From: Burkholderiaceae bacterium
GTDB taxonomy: Bacteria; Pseudomonadota; Gammaproteobacteria; Burkholderiales; Burkholderiaceae_C
Direction of reading: 5' to 3'
Assembly: GCA_019234815.1 (NCBI GenBank)
Contig: JAFALA010000013.1
Location: forward strand, 1-64,000
Length of the DNA: 64,000 bases
The notes beneath the pieces are model-generated. The model was not told the DNA's origin, made no database searches, and was given only the letters and a program-made list of their open reading frames with translations. Within the stretch, counting starts at the first letter, position 1. Every line of letters starts with the position of its first letter. Of the stretch, positions 17,274 to 25,410 are shown one piece after another. Both the position numbers and the translations under genes were made by a program.

Positions 17274-17583
17274 ACACTTGCATCGGCCAGTACAGCCTTG
17301 ATATCATGGTCGCGTTGGACACAGCCTAAAAGGGCGCCTCAACGCTGACGCAGACCATCGGGGTTTGTCATGAGGGGCCTGATGAATGTAGGTGTAGGCC
17401 AGCCGACGCGCGGAGGTTTGTCAAGACTGAGCCGCGTGGTCTCAGCTCAACTGGGATCCCAGCCAACACAATTGGCAGCCAAGGGCAAAAGCCTGAGGCG
17501 GGTCACCTAGCCGCAGGCCGAAGCGTTGCACACAGCAGCGAGGATTTCGGTGATCAGCCAACCACCTTTTCAGGGGGCTGGCT

Positions 17584-17928
17584 GTGCCTGCTTCGACTAC
17601 TTCGATCCAAACCGCTCACGCTCGTCGCGTGAAGCAACATGCCGCCGCATCTGCGGCGTTGAAAACTCTTGATTCGCATGGCTTGGCACCAGTGCTGGGC
17701 AAAGTGCCCCAGTCAATTCAGGCTGATCTGAGCCGCGCACCTCATCGATTGCCGCCTCCAATCATGATTGATGGCGCACGCGGCGCCCTCTGGCTTGAGT
17801 CGACGGTTCTGGACTGGCTGCTGGAGCAACAGCGTCGCGCACTTACGACTAAGCGAAAGGCCGGTCGACCAACCAAGGTGGCTCAGCAGGTTCGCCGAGA
17901 AGCTGCAGCAATGGGTGGTCAATCATGA
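17584..17928 (+). CDS. Small AlpA/excisionase-like protein
   Basis: 114 aa. The segment PPIMIDGARGALWLESTVLDWLLEQQR matches the pattern of AlpA-type DNA-binding proteins (basic or polar wing, then W-L-x-x-x-V-x-x-W-L), which control integrase genes or act as directionality factors in tRNA-borne elements. The C-terminus is basic (KRKAGRPTKVAQQVRRE). The start codon is uncertain (GTG at 17584). It overlaps the next ORF by 4 bases (ATGA), so both are probably translated together. Assignment rests on pattern only. Confidence 0.5.
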   Translation: MPASTTSIQTAHARRVKQHAAASAALKTLDSHGLAPVLGKVPQSIQADLSRAPHRLPPPIMIDGARGALWLESTVLDWLLEQQRRALTTKRKAGRPTKVAQQVRREAAAMGGQS

Positions 17929-18191
17929 CCGCGCACCTCGTGCCTCTAGACTGCGTCATTGACGTGATCCCAGCCAGCCTTCACACAATTTACGCCTATT
18001 CTTCGCGTGGAAGGTGGTCTAGCTGGCTCACTCGCGAGGGTCCAGATGGTGGGCGAGGTCGGCATCTGTGGTGTGACGTGCCGGCAGCCCTTGAATTTTG
18101 GCGTGCAGAGAACAAACCGCATGTCGGCGAGTTAATAGCGGCAGCGGCTGGACAAGTCCGGGCCAAAGGAGGAGCGCCGGCGGCTGCGTGA
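17925..18191 (+). CDS. Small HTH/excisionase-like protein
   Basis: 88 aa. IPASLHTIYAYSSRGRWSSW followed by a Gly/Arg-rich turn and HLWCDVPAALEFWRAE reads like a winged helix of the MerR/AlpA excisionase superfamily. It is translated from an ATG overlapping the stop of the preceding ORF. The pair sits where a temperate element would keep its recombination accessory genes, yet no integrase is present. It converges on the ietS-like gene, 211 bases away. Function is inferred, not recognised. Confidence 0.45.
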   Translation: MTAHLVPLDCVIDVIPASLHTIYAYSSRGRWSSWLTREGPDGGRGRHLWCDVPAALEFWRAENKPHVGELIAAAAGQVRAKGGAPAAA

Positions 18192-18402
18192 GCCGCCGGC
18201 TTCCGAGGTGGGTCACTTTGGACACCGGCAAGTGTTCTCAGAGTAACCGGCCTTAGACCGTGACGCTCGTACAGATGTCGGCCGCAACAGCGGCATGTCA
18301 GCACTCCTATCCCAAGCGCTCCGTCGAGTGGTTCTCACTGGGGACCAAGGCAAGCCAATGCCGACGAGGGCGGCAAAACCAGTCATTGACGTCATGCAGG
18401 TG

Positions 18403-20841
18403 CTATGCGACGCCGCTTTTGACGCGGAGCTCCATGTCCCAGTGCGTCTCCACGTTGAAGAGGTAGCTAGGGCGTGTGCGCCACCAGCCATTGATTGGGA
18501 ACACCGCCAACTGGCCACGCGAGGCGAGATCGGCTGCTGTGCCTGTCCAGCTGTCGCTGACCAGCGAGCCGCGCGTCCTCAGCCTCTCGCCAATCAGCCA
18601 GTCTTCATCTGTTGGCGGCGTAGCTCGCTTCTCGCTCGCGTCGATTGCTGCGTTGATGCGCCTCGCAAATGTGGAGTTATCCTCAAGCGGGCGCTTTACG
18701 GCGAAGCGAAGGCCGTGCGACTGGTACGCGTATTTGTCCAACCCAGCTCGATCGCCGGGATTCGGTTCGATGAAATATGAAAGGGTGACGCGTAGCGTGA
18801 CCTCGACCTCACCCAGAACCATCAGCATCTCTCTTGGCCACGGCAGATCGTGCATGTGCATCTCGTTGGTCTTGATCCCTTCTGGCGTCTTTTTATAGGG
18901 CTGCAGCTCGTCCTGTACGATCAAGGTGAGAGAATTTGACGCGCTGTATAGAGCGCGTTCAAGGTTCGGAACTCCGTAGCCGCAATGACGCAAGATATTG
19001 CGCAGGGCATTGCCCTTTCCGCGGCCACTGGGTAGATAGGCCTGAAGCATTGCTGGCGTCCATCGTGCGGAATGCACCATCAGGGCTCGAGTGGTCTCAG
19101 GCCAGAATTCCGGATAGGCTGTGCTGATCTTCATCGTCATCCCCGCAGCAAGGGCCGACGCAGCGCTGGTAGCCCAGCTGCAGGCGAAGAGATCCTCGTG
19201 CGGCAGGTGGCTGGTGGTCAGCAGCGAAAGGCTCGGCAGCCTTGTCGCCAGTCCCATTCGGCTGTCGAGACCGACGTTTCCGCCTTCCATGACGACGTCG
19301 GGTTTGAAGGGCCAGTCATCTTGCCAAGCGACCGACGTGGACGTGTATGGGCTAAGAGCTCCAGCTGCGGCAATGGCCGAGCAATGAGGCAGATCAGCCG
19401 CCTCAATCGTCGTCATCTCCGTGAATGCTCCAATCGTAAGTGCATTCCACGCTTGGCCGGGATCATGGATGCCGCTTACGGCCAGGTGATCTGGGTGCAG
19501 TCGCCAGTCTTGGGCGTCCATCGTATTGCCGGCGCTCAAGACGAAAAGCCGCTGCTGGTCCCCTCCGCTGGTGTACTCGCTGGCCAGGCGATCAATCTGA
19601 GCCGACCACGACGACGGGCGACCGCGATCGCGGCCGTCTGTCGAGGTTACAGCCATGGAGAAGACTCGCTGACGATCCGGCGCGGCAATCTCCACGCGGG
19701 CAACCGCTTCCGCCGTGATCGCGCCGAATGACTCTCCCTGGTTGTCACCTTCGTCTCGCAAGACCTTCACCGACTCTAATCTATGCGTGACACGCAATTC
19801 CATCTGCCCCTCAAGCGGTCCGGTCAGTTCGCCTAGCAGGGCCAAGCCTGCCAGCTCAGTGCCGTGGCCATTCCCATCATGCACACCCCAGGCCGGCTGG
19901 ACGGTGTGCAAGTCCGCAGTCTGCACGAATGGTGCGAGTAGCGGGTGACCGTGATTCACGCCGGTGTCGAGGAGGGTCACATAGTGATGACCATTCGGGG
20001 CAGGGCGCAGGCGCTGCTGCAGGTTTGCGGTCCACGCTACTTGCTGCTCGCGCGGCTGTGACGCGAAGAATGCCGCGGTGGTCTTGGCTCGTCGCAATTC
20101 GGCCAGCATGCCGAATAGCAGTGGAGCAGCTAGCCATTGCAGTTTCGTGCCATGCAACTGCGCGACAACACGTTCGGGGAAGATCAGAGTCTTCTCACTC
20201 ACGGTGAATCCTGCCAGGTCCGCGATTCGGCGAAATTCGGCCAGGTGCTGGTCATGGGGTTTGCGCGCAGGTAACCAAACCTCCCACCAGATGCCTTCGT
20301 CTTCACTGACAGGCAATGCAGTGGGTGCATCGGTCCAAAGCGCATCGAACGCTGCCACGCTCACGCACTCAATCGCGTCGATCAGTTTTTGATGGTCCTG
20401 CGGGGTGACGCCGTTGGTTTGCTTGCGAAAGGAGGCGTAGTCGTTGAGCAGGCGATCGAAGTGATCGAGCTTGCCTTCCGGCACGAACACGGTAGCAAGC
20501 GTTTGTGTGCCGCGCTGTCTAATGTTGAGAAGCTCGATACCCTGCTTGTCGCGGGCGAGGCTCTCTGCCGCCAGTTCGACCTCTTGGGGGCTAGTGAACT
20601 CCACCTGAAGGCCAATTGCACTTTGCATGCCAGCGGCGCGTTGCTGGCCGATCTGGGTTTGTTGTGCCAGCGCAATGGCAGCAAACTGCGCTCGAAGCTT
20701 AGCCGCATGAGCCTCGCGAGGTTGAGCTGGAACCCGAGTTTTGCTTCCATCGCCGCCGGTACGAGCGGTGTAATCGTGTGCTGCTTTTGTGCCAGTGGGG
20801 AAGAGATGGCGGCGACGACGGTCTTGATCCTGAGTGGCCAT
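18403..20841 (-). CDS. Subtilisin-like (S8) serine protease, IetS-type
   Basis: 812 aa, no signal peptide, hence cytoplasmic. The N-terminal 280 residues have no assigned domain. The S8 domain then shows the triad D292 (LLDTGVNHGHP), H326 (DGNGHGTEL) and S559 (SWATSAASALAAG), with oxyanion Asn439 in LSAGN. The canonical GTSMAAP around the serine is altered to ATSAAS. A roughly 200-residue C-terminal region follows. It lies 25 bases downstream of an AAA ATPase gene. This arrangement matches ietAS, known as a plasmid stability/incompatibility pair and counted among anti-phage cassettes, in which the protease is the presumed effector. Confidence 0.85.
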   Translation of the reverse strand: MATQDQDRRRRHLFPTGTKAAHDYTARTGGDGSKTRVPAQPREAHAAKLRAQFAAIALAQQTQIGQQRAAGMQSAIGLQVEFTSPQEVELAAESLARDKQGIELLNIRQRGTQTLATVFVPEGKLDHFDRLLNDYASFRKQTNGVTPQDHQKLIDAIECVSVAAFDALWTDAPTALPVSEDEGIWWEVWLPARKPHDQHLAEFRRIADLAGFTVSEKTLIFPERVVAQLHGTKLQWLAAPLLFGMLAELRRAKTTAAFFASQPREQQVAWTANLQQRLRPAPNGHHYVTLLDTGVNHGHPLLAPFVQTADLHTVQPAWGVHDGNGHGTELAGLALLGELTGPLEGQMELRVTHRLESVKVLRDEGDNQGESFGAITAEAVARVEIAAPDRQRVFSMAVTSTDGRDRGRPSSWSAQIDRLASEYTSGGDQQRLFVLSAGNTMDAQDWRLHPDHLAVSGIHDPGQAWNALTIGAFTEMTTIEAADLPHCSAIAAAGALSPYTSTSVAWQDDWPFKPDVVMEGGNVGLDSRMGLATRLPSLSLLTTSHLPHEDLFACSWATSAASALAAGMTMKISTAYPEFWPETTRALMVHSARWTPAMLQAYLPSGRGKGNALRNILRHCGYGVPNLERALYSASNSLTLIVQDELQPYKKTPEGIKTNEMHMHDLPWPREMLMVLGEVEVTLRVTLSYFIEPNPGDRAGLDKYAYQSHGLRFAVKRPLEDNSTFARRINAAIDASEKRATPPTDEDWLIGERLRTRGSLVSDSWTGTAADLASRGQLAVFPINGWWRTRPSYLFNVETHWDMELRVKSGVA

Positions 20842-20866
20842 GCAGTGAATGTCAGGGGTGGCGGTT

Positions 20867-21865
20867 CTAGGTCGTTTTCATGGATGCCCGACGACGGACT
20901 GTTTGCCTGTGCTCAAGGAGCGACTGCAACGTATCCAATTGAACGGTCTCTCGGTCATGCATGACTGCTTCCTTGACCGCGTCGTCGATAGCATTGGAAA
21001 TCTGCGCGTGACTGAGTCCCTGTGCGGCATCAACCAGTTTCCGCAGCGATATGGTGCTTGATAAGAAGCCAGACAGTCGTAATTTCAGCAGAGCCTCAAT
21101 CTCCTCCTCGGAGGGGGCGTGGTACTCAATCACGTCATCGAAGCGTCGGAACAAAGCCTCGTCCAGGATCTCAGGATGATTGGTCGCGGCGACCACCACA
21201 CTGTCCGAGTCATCCTGCTCGATCATCAGTAGAAAGCTGTTCAGGATCCGTCGAATTTCGCCAACGTCATTCGACAGGCCTCGTTGGCTGCCGATTGCGT
21301 CGAATTCGTCGAAAAAATAGACCCCACGCGTCGCACTCACTGCGTCAAAGACTTGACGCAGTTTCGCTGCGGTCTCGCCCATGAATTTCGTGATCAAGGC
21401 ATCCAGGCGTACGACGAACAATGGAATGCGCAGTTCTCCTGCGAGCGCCGCCGCAGTCAATGTCTTGCCAGTGCCGGATGGACCAACTAGTAGCAGCTTG
21501 CGCCGCGGATACAGGCCATGGCTGCGGAGCTTCACGAGGTGTCGCTGCTCCTTCAACACGCGATTCAAGGGAGCCTCGACTGTGGGGGATAGCACCATGT
21601 CCGCGAGCAGCTTTGAAGGATAGGAGACGGTAAGCAGGCCAGCGAGTTCGCCCTTCGGCCGGGCTAGTGGCACGACCGCTGAAGCGTGCGCACCGCTGCG
21701 GCGCGTCTTGGCTGAATCAATCAGCCCCTTAAGCTCCTCGGCCAATTTCCCATGGCCTTGGCGAGCCTCGTGTGCAGCCATCTGCATAGCAATGGCGTAG
21801 AACTGCGGCTCGTCGTCTTCGGCGTACGAGCGCAGCAGTGCCTTGAGTTGTTCGCTTTTTGCCAT
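20867..21865 (-). CDS. AAA+ ATPase, IetA-type partner of the S8 protease
   Basis: 332 aa. A helical N-terminal region (residues 1-80) is followed by one AAA module: Walker A GPSGTGKT at 128-135, Walker B VYFFDEFD at 182-189, sensor-1 Asn229 in ATNHPE, and an Arg-finger candidate in FRRFDD at 239-244. It resembles FtsH/katanin-like classic AAA proteins without a protease or membrane part. Start 21865 (MAKSEQLKAL) is preferred to an upstream in-frame start at 21901. First gene of a two-gene operon. In ietAS the ATPase is thought to restrain or direct the protease. Confidence 0.85.
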   Translation of the reverse strand: MAKSEQLKALLRSYAEDDEPQFYAIAMQMAAHEARQGHGKLAEELKGLIDSAKTRRSGAHASAVVPLARPKGELAGLLTVSYPSKLLADMVLSPTVEAPLNRVLKEQRHLVKLRSHGLYPRRKLLLVGPSGTGKTLTAAALAGELRIPLFVVRLDALITKFMGETAAKLRQVFDAVSATRGVYFFDEFDAIGSQRGLSNDVGEIRRILNSFLLMIEQDDSDSVVVAATNHPEILDEALFRRFDDVIEYHAPSEEEIEALLKLRLSGFLSSTISLRKLVDAAQGLSHAQISNAIDDAVKEAVMHDRETVQLDTLQSLLEHRQTVRRRASMKTT

Positions 21866-21964
21866 GGTGGTCGCATTGTGACTGACAAACAGCGCAGCCA
21901 TTCGCCCGTGTCGTCCTTTGTTTGCTACGCCAAAATCTGGTCAGTAAGGGCGGTATAGCCTCGG

Positions 21965-21987
21965 TTTTGCGGGTATTTTTGCGGGTA
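21965..21987. repeat. Tandem 11-bp repeats near the island's right end
   Basis: TTTTGCGGGTA occurs at 21965-21975 and again at 21977-21987, one base apart, 56 bases inside the right tRNA-like copy. The position suits integrase arm-binding sites. The surrounding 21902-22042 holds no gene and must contain the ietA promoter. Confidence 0.45.
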
Positions 21988-22042
21988 CTTGTCTATGTTG
22001 TTGATTGATTTTTTATGTTGAATCAATAGCTTACGAAGCAAA

Positions 22043-22067
22043 TTCGAGTCAGATAGCCGCACCAAAT
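22043..22067 (+). repeat. Imperfect copy of the tRNA-Thr 3' end (attR-like)
   Basis: TTCGAGTCAGATAGCCG followed by CACCAAAT aligns with 17110-17135 of tRNA-Thr with two substitutions and one missing G. It is immediately followed by a terminator hairpin, as expected for the displaced original tRNA tail. Confidence 0.6.
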
Positions 22068-22153
22068 TCTCAAATCACAGCGTCTCAGGACGCATCGCAA
22101 GCCCTTGATTCCCCAGTGAACAAGGGCTTTTTTCTTGCGCATGGCGTAGCATG
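22055..22153 (+). repeat. Direct repeat copy 1 (tRNA-tail-like sequence plus terminator)
   Basis: About 98 bp, from agccGCACCAAATTC to GCATGGCGTAGCAT, with a terminator in the middle (AAGCCCTTG / CAAGGGCTT then T6 at about 22099-22133). It matches copy 2 at 22718-22814 at close to nine bases in ten by eye. Copy 1 is directly followed by, and overlaps by 3 bases, the start of the 157-aa membrane protein gene. Confidence 0.8.
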
Positions 22154-22624
22154 TCGTCTTATGACATCACGGTATTTCTGACGGTACTTCTGACGGTACT
22201 GGCCAATACCGTCAACCCAGATAGCGTCCCCGATGCGCCAGCAAGTACAGCCCCTGCTGCGTCAGCGCCGGGGCACCAGCCAAAAAGCGACGGGGGCAAG
22301 GCCAAAGCCGAATCAACCACCCCTCCCAAGGCTGCTGCATCAAGCGCTGAGGCATCTCTGAATGAACTACTCTCCACCAGTGTCAAGGCGATTGCCTCAA
22401 CAACAGTTGCTGTCATTTGGGTTTTGGTCATTGCAATTGCCGTCATCACGATTTCCATTGCCCGCGCCGTCTTGTCGCTGAAGCCGCAAGGTTTGGACAG
22501 TAGCGCGGACGGAGAAAAGGATGGCAAACCGGGCGACAGCGCCGATATTTCGCTTCCTGGTCTGGAGTTCGCGAAGGATGTAATCAAGCTTGTGACCGAC
22601 ACGGCACCAAGCATCCGAAAATAG
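22151..22624 (+). CDS. Small single-pass membrane protein, unknown
   Basis: 157 aa. After a short hydrophobic N-terminus (MSSYDITVFLTVLLTVLANTV) comes an Ala/Ser/Pro-rich linker (residues 25-70). One strong membrane helix (STTVAVIWVLVIAIAVITISIARAVL, about 83-108) follows, then a polar C-terminal tail ending VIKLVTDTAPSIRK. I do not recognise a family. The coding sequence begins at the end of direct repeat copy 1, and copy 2 begins 94 bases after its stop, so the gene sits in its own cassette. The first codons contain a tandem CTGACGGTA(C/T)T repeat. Start codon uncertain. Confidence 0.6.
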   Translation: MSSYDITVFLTVLLTVLANTVNPDSVPDAPASTAPAASAPGHQPKSDGGKAKAESTTPPKAAASSAEASLNELLSTSVKAIASTTVAVIWVLVIAIAVITISIARAVLSLKPQGLDSSADGEKDGKPGDSADISLPGLEFAKDVIKLVTDTAPSIRK

Positions 22625-22717
22625 CCGTGCGGTAAGTCCGCGCAGTTGCCGGGTGCGGACACCATACAAAGGCCCTTTTCGGCAGACGAAGCCCGCCCGC
22701 CGTGGCAGACTTGGCTA

Positions 22718-22814
22718 GTCGCACCAAATTCCAAAATCACGGCGTCCCAGGACGCTTCGCAATCCTTGATTCCCTGGAGAACAAGGGCTTTTTTTCTTGC
22801 GCATGGCGTAGCAT
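22718..22814 (+). repeat. Direct repeat copy 2
   Basis: Begins AGTCGCACCAAATTCC and ends CTTGCGCATGGCGTAGCAT, the same order as copy 1, including a weaker terminator (AATCCTTG / CAAGGGCTT plus T7). With copy 1 it brackets a 564-bp segment. The remaining 22815-22990 before the RDD gene shows only a CACTCGG-13 nt-CCGAGTG hairpin at 22945-22971 in the presumed leader. Confidence 0.8.
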
Positions 22815-22990
22815 CTTGCCGAATGGGCAGGCATGCGGGCTTGCGGCCCTTTTGAGTCTGTCGTACCTGGAACTGGGGCATGGATGCACGCGCGTACGGG
22901 CAATCCCCCCTTGGGTGGGTTGACCGCGGGTGCATGCTGCGGTCCACTCGGGCGCGACTTCCTACCGAGTGAAACCTGCGTCCTCTTTTT

Positions 22991-24973
22991 ATGAATTCAG
23001 TTTTGGAAACCCGCGCCGCCGCTGCAGGCGTGAAGAACTCGAATGTCGCCGCCTGGCACCTGAGAGTGTTGGCATCTGCTGTCGACCTTGCGTTGTGGCT
23101 GCTGATCCTGCTGGTCAGCGAATGGTTGTTTGCAAGCTCTTCGATGGCCGATGCGCTGTCGCCCATCGCAGGCAAGGCGCTGGCATGGATGGTGGCCAGC
23201 CTGCTGGTGGTTGGGTGCTGGAAGATCGCTGGCGCGACACCGGGCAAGATGGTGTTCGCCTCGCGCGTGGTCGATGCCGGCACGGGCGGACCGCTGGGCC
23301 TGGGCCAATGCTTGGTTCGATGGGTCGGCTTGCTGGCCTCTGCCGTGCCGCTGGGCGCCGGACTGCATTGGGCTGCGCTGGATCCCAAGGGCCAGGCCGT
23401 GCACGACAAGCTGGCCGGTACCTTGGTTGTCGTCGTGCCGCGCGTCGGCGGCGCGGCGCCCGCGCCCAAGAACCTGCTCGATTACCTGCGCTGCCATTGG
23501 CGCGGTGAGCTCGGCGTGGCGCCCAGTCTCTTTGTCAACACGCTGCTGCTGCCCGCGCCCATGCTGGCGGCGCTGGTCTGGCTCAGCCTGCGCGTCAACG
23601 TCGACGGCGAGGATCTGCGGCTGTGGAGCACGCTGCTGGTCGTGTTGTGGCCTCTGGCCCTCGCGACGCTGGGCTGGGGGGCGATCGGGACCTGGCGCGC
23701 GCTACATGCGCACGTCGGCGTCGATCCGCGCGTGGGGCTTGCGGTGCAGGTGCTGGTCGGCGCCTTGGTCGCCGTGGCGCTGGGTTCGACGCTGTTCGAC
23801 TTTGCTCCACGGCTGGGCAGCTACCTGGCCCTGATCAGGGGCAGCGACCCGATGGGCCATGCCGGTTTGAGCGCGTCGCCTGACGGACGACGGTTGCGCA
23901 TGAGCGGTGCCATCGGCATGGGCGACAGTCGGGCGTTTCTTGCGCTTGCAGCGCAGGCGCCGCAGGCCAGGACGCTGGAGATCGAATCCTTGGACGGTCG
24001 GCTCGGCGAGGCGCGCCGCATCGCCGAGCTCGTGCATTCGCAAGGCTGGTTGACCCGGGCGGTCGGCGCTTGCGACGGGCCCTGCGCATTGATCTTCGTC
24101 GCTGGCGCGCACAGGCAGTTGATGCCGGGCGCGTCCCTGGGACTGAAGCGCATCGCGCCGGGCATGCTGAGCTGGCTGACCCGGCCGACGGCCGACCAGT
24201 CGCTCGCCCAGGCGTTTGGCGCCGTGGGTGCGCCGACCTCGCTGCTCCGCCGGATCTTGACCATGCCGCCGAGCGGCCGCTACAGCGCCGGCCCGGACCA
24301 ATGGGCGCGTGACGAAGTCGTCGATCCGCCGTCGGCGGGCCTGGAGATCCACCTTCCGGAGGACAGGGCGCACCGCACCGCCGCCGAGCTGGCCGAGCTC
24401 TTGCGTGGCAATCCGGCCTGGTATGCGCTTGAACTCCACTATCCGGGCGCGGTGGATGCGGCCTCGGCGCGCATGGTTGCAGCCAGTGCGGACCCCGCGG
24501 CGGACGATGCCACTGTGCTGGCGGAAGGGCAGGGCGTATTCGCCGACCTGTTGCCGCGCCTGTTGCAGGAGACCGATGCCGAGCAGCGCGTTCGGTATCT
24601 GCCGATCTGGCGCGACCAGCTGGCAGCCGCGCGCATGGGGAGTCCGGCGCAGTGCCTGTATCTGCTAACCGGTCAGGCGGCCGGGCGGCGTGGTCTGCCT
24701 GCGGAGATCTCGGAACGCGAAGCGAGTTGGATCGTCGAGGCCACGCAGGTGGTCGATGCGCAAGCGGTCCGGCCCGTGACCGCTGTCGAAACCGAGGTGA
24801 TCCGGCATCAGCTGGGGGAGCGCGCCCCCGAGGTCATCGACGGGCTGATGGTCAAGGCACGCGGCCGCAACGCCCGCCCCGACTGCGAGCACACGATCCA
24901 GATCCTGGACCTCGTCGGCACCCTGCCGCTGCGCACTCGCCAGCTCGCCGCGCGCGCGGTGTTTCAGGACTGA
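22991..24973 (+). CDS. RDD-domain membrane protein fused to a ClpP-like domain
   Basis: 660 aa. Residues about 20-150 form an RDD domain: membrane helices, then GATPGKMVFASRVVDAGTG and PKGQAVHDKLAGTLVV. More helices follow to about residue 285. The soluble second half opens LRMSGAIGMGDSRAFLALAAQAP and continues through GACDGPCALIFVAGAHRQLMPGASLGLKR, the pattern of COG3904-like ClpP-fold periplasmic proteins. There the usual C-x-S-x-C carries the serine; here it reads CDGPC, so the nucleophile seems absent. The last 200 residues are helical and unassigned. The next gene starts 9 bases downstream. Substrate unknown. Confidence 0.7.
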   Translation: MNSVLETRAAAAGVKNSNVAAWHLRVLASAVDLALWLLILLVSEWLFASSSMADALSPIAGKALAWMVASLLVVGCWKIAGATPGKMVFASRVVDAGTGGPLGLGQCLVRWVGLLASAVPLGAGLHWAALDPKGQAVHDKLAGTLVVVVPRVGGAAPAPKNLLDYLRCHWRGELGVAPSLFVNTLLLPAPMLAALVWLSLRVNVDGEDLRLWSTLLVVLWPLALATLGWGAIGTWRALHAHVGVDPRVGLAVQVLVGALVAVALGSTLFDFAPRLGSYLALIRGSDPMGHAGLSASPDGRRLRMSGAIGMGDSRAFLALAAQAPQARTLEIESLDGRLGEARRIAELVHSQGWLTRAVGACDGPCALIFVAGAHRQLMPGASLGLKRIAPGMLSWLTRPTADQSLAQAFGAVGAPTSLLRRILTMPPSGRYSAGPDQWARDEVVDPPSAGLEIHLPEDRAHRTAAELAELLRGNPAWYALELHYPGAVDAASARMVAASADPAADDATVLAEGQGVFADLLPRLLQETDAEQRVRYLPIWRDQLAAARMGSPAQCLYLLTGQAAGRRGLPAEISEREASWIVEATQVVDAQAVRPVTAVETEVIRHQLGERAPEVIDGLMVKARGRNARPDCEHTIQILDLVGTLPLRTRQLAARAVFQD

Positions 24974-24982
24974 GGGACAACC

Positions 24983-25375
24983 ATGATGAATCGATTCTGG
25001 ACTCTGCTGGCGCTGGTGGTTCTCGCATTGGTCGCGATGGTGGTGGGAGACCCCGGCTTGCTGAGTACATGGCGCGCGAAATGGGACGCGACGTCGCACA
25101 CGGCGCTGCCGCAGCTGGGTTCAAGTGCCGGCAACGCGACGGTCCATAAATGCCGCTCGAATGGCGGCATCAGCTACTCGACCGAGAAATGCCCGCGCGG
25201 CAGCACCGAGGACACCCTGGCGCCAGACCGCGTGACCACCGTCAGCATGCCCAAGCCCGCGCTGCTGCCCGCCACGCCGGCCTCGCTGCCGACGGTGCGC
25301 GACCTGCTGGTTAACCCGAACGAGCCGAACCTGAAGCAGATGGAGATGGACAGGGCCTTGAACGAGTCGAGATAG
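24983..25375 (+). CDS. Small exported protein, DUF4124-like
   Basis: 130 aa. An N-terminal hydrophobic segment (FWTLLALVVLALVAMVVG) targets it to the membrane or periplasm. VHKCRSNGGISYSTEKCPRGS resembles the DUF4124 motif (Y-x-C-x4-G-x2-Y-S-x3-CP) with its two cysteines. The tail is Pro-rich and polar. It lies 9 bases after the RDD/ClpP-like gene and is surely cotranscribed. The role is unknown; a partner of the membrane protein is the simplest inference. Confidence 0.7.
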   Translation: MMNRFWTLLALVVLALVAMVVGDPGLLSTWRAKWDATSHTALPQLGSSAGNATVHKCRSNGGISYSTEKCPRGSTEDTLAPDRVTTVSMPKPALLPATPASLPTVRDLLVNPNEPNLKQMEMDRALNESR

Positions 25376-25410
25376 CAGCGGCGCTGTGAATGTCCTTGGC
25401 GTCCCGCAGG

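Larger units (their letters stand above)
17110..22067. mobile_element. Integrase-less genomic island at tRNA-Thr carrying an ietAS-type pair
   Basis: The element is bounded on the left by the tRNA 3' end (17110-17135) and on the right by a copy with two mismatches and one gap (22043-22067, 23 of 26 aligned positions equal). Contents: terminator, a repeat-rich left arm, two small HTH-like ORFs, then AAA ATPase and S8 protease on the opposite strand, then a repeat-rich right arm. No integrase or transposase is visible in any frame. Codon third positions are visibly less GC-biased than in flanking core genes. It may be a decayed island or one mobilised in trans. Confidence 0.7.

Noticed and set aside
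17068-17322. Minus-strand ORF ending in GFELMTYRLQGG
   Set aside because: It is the complement of the tRNA-Thr gene and its terminator, a familiar false ORF at tRNA genes.
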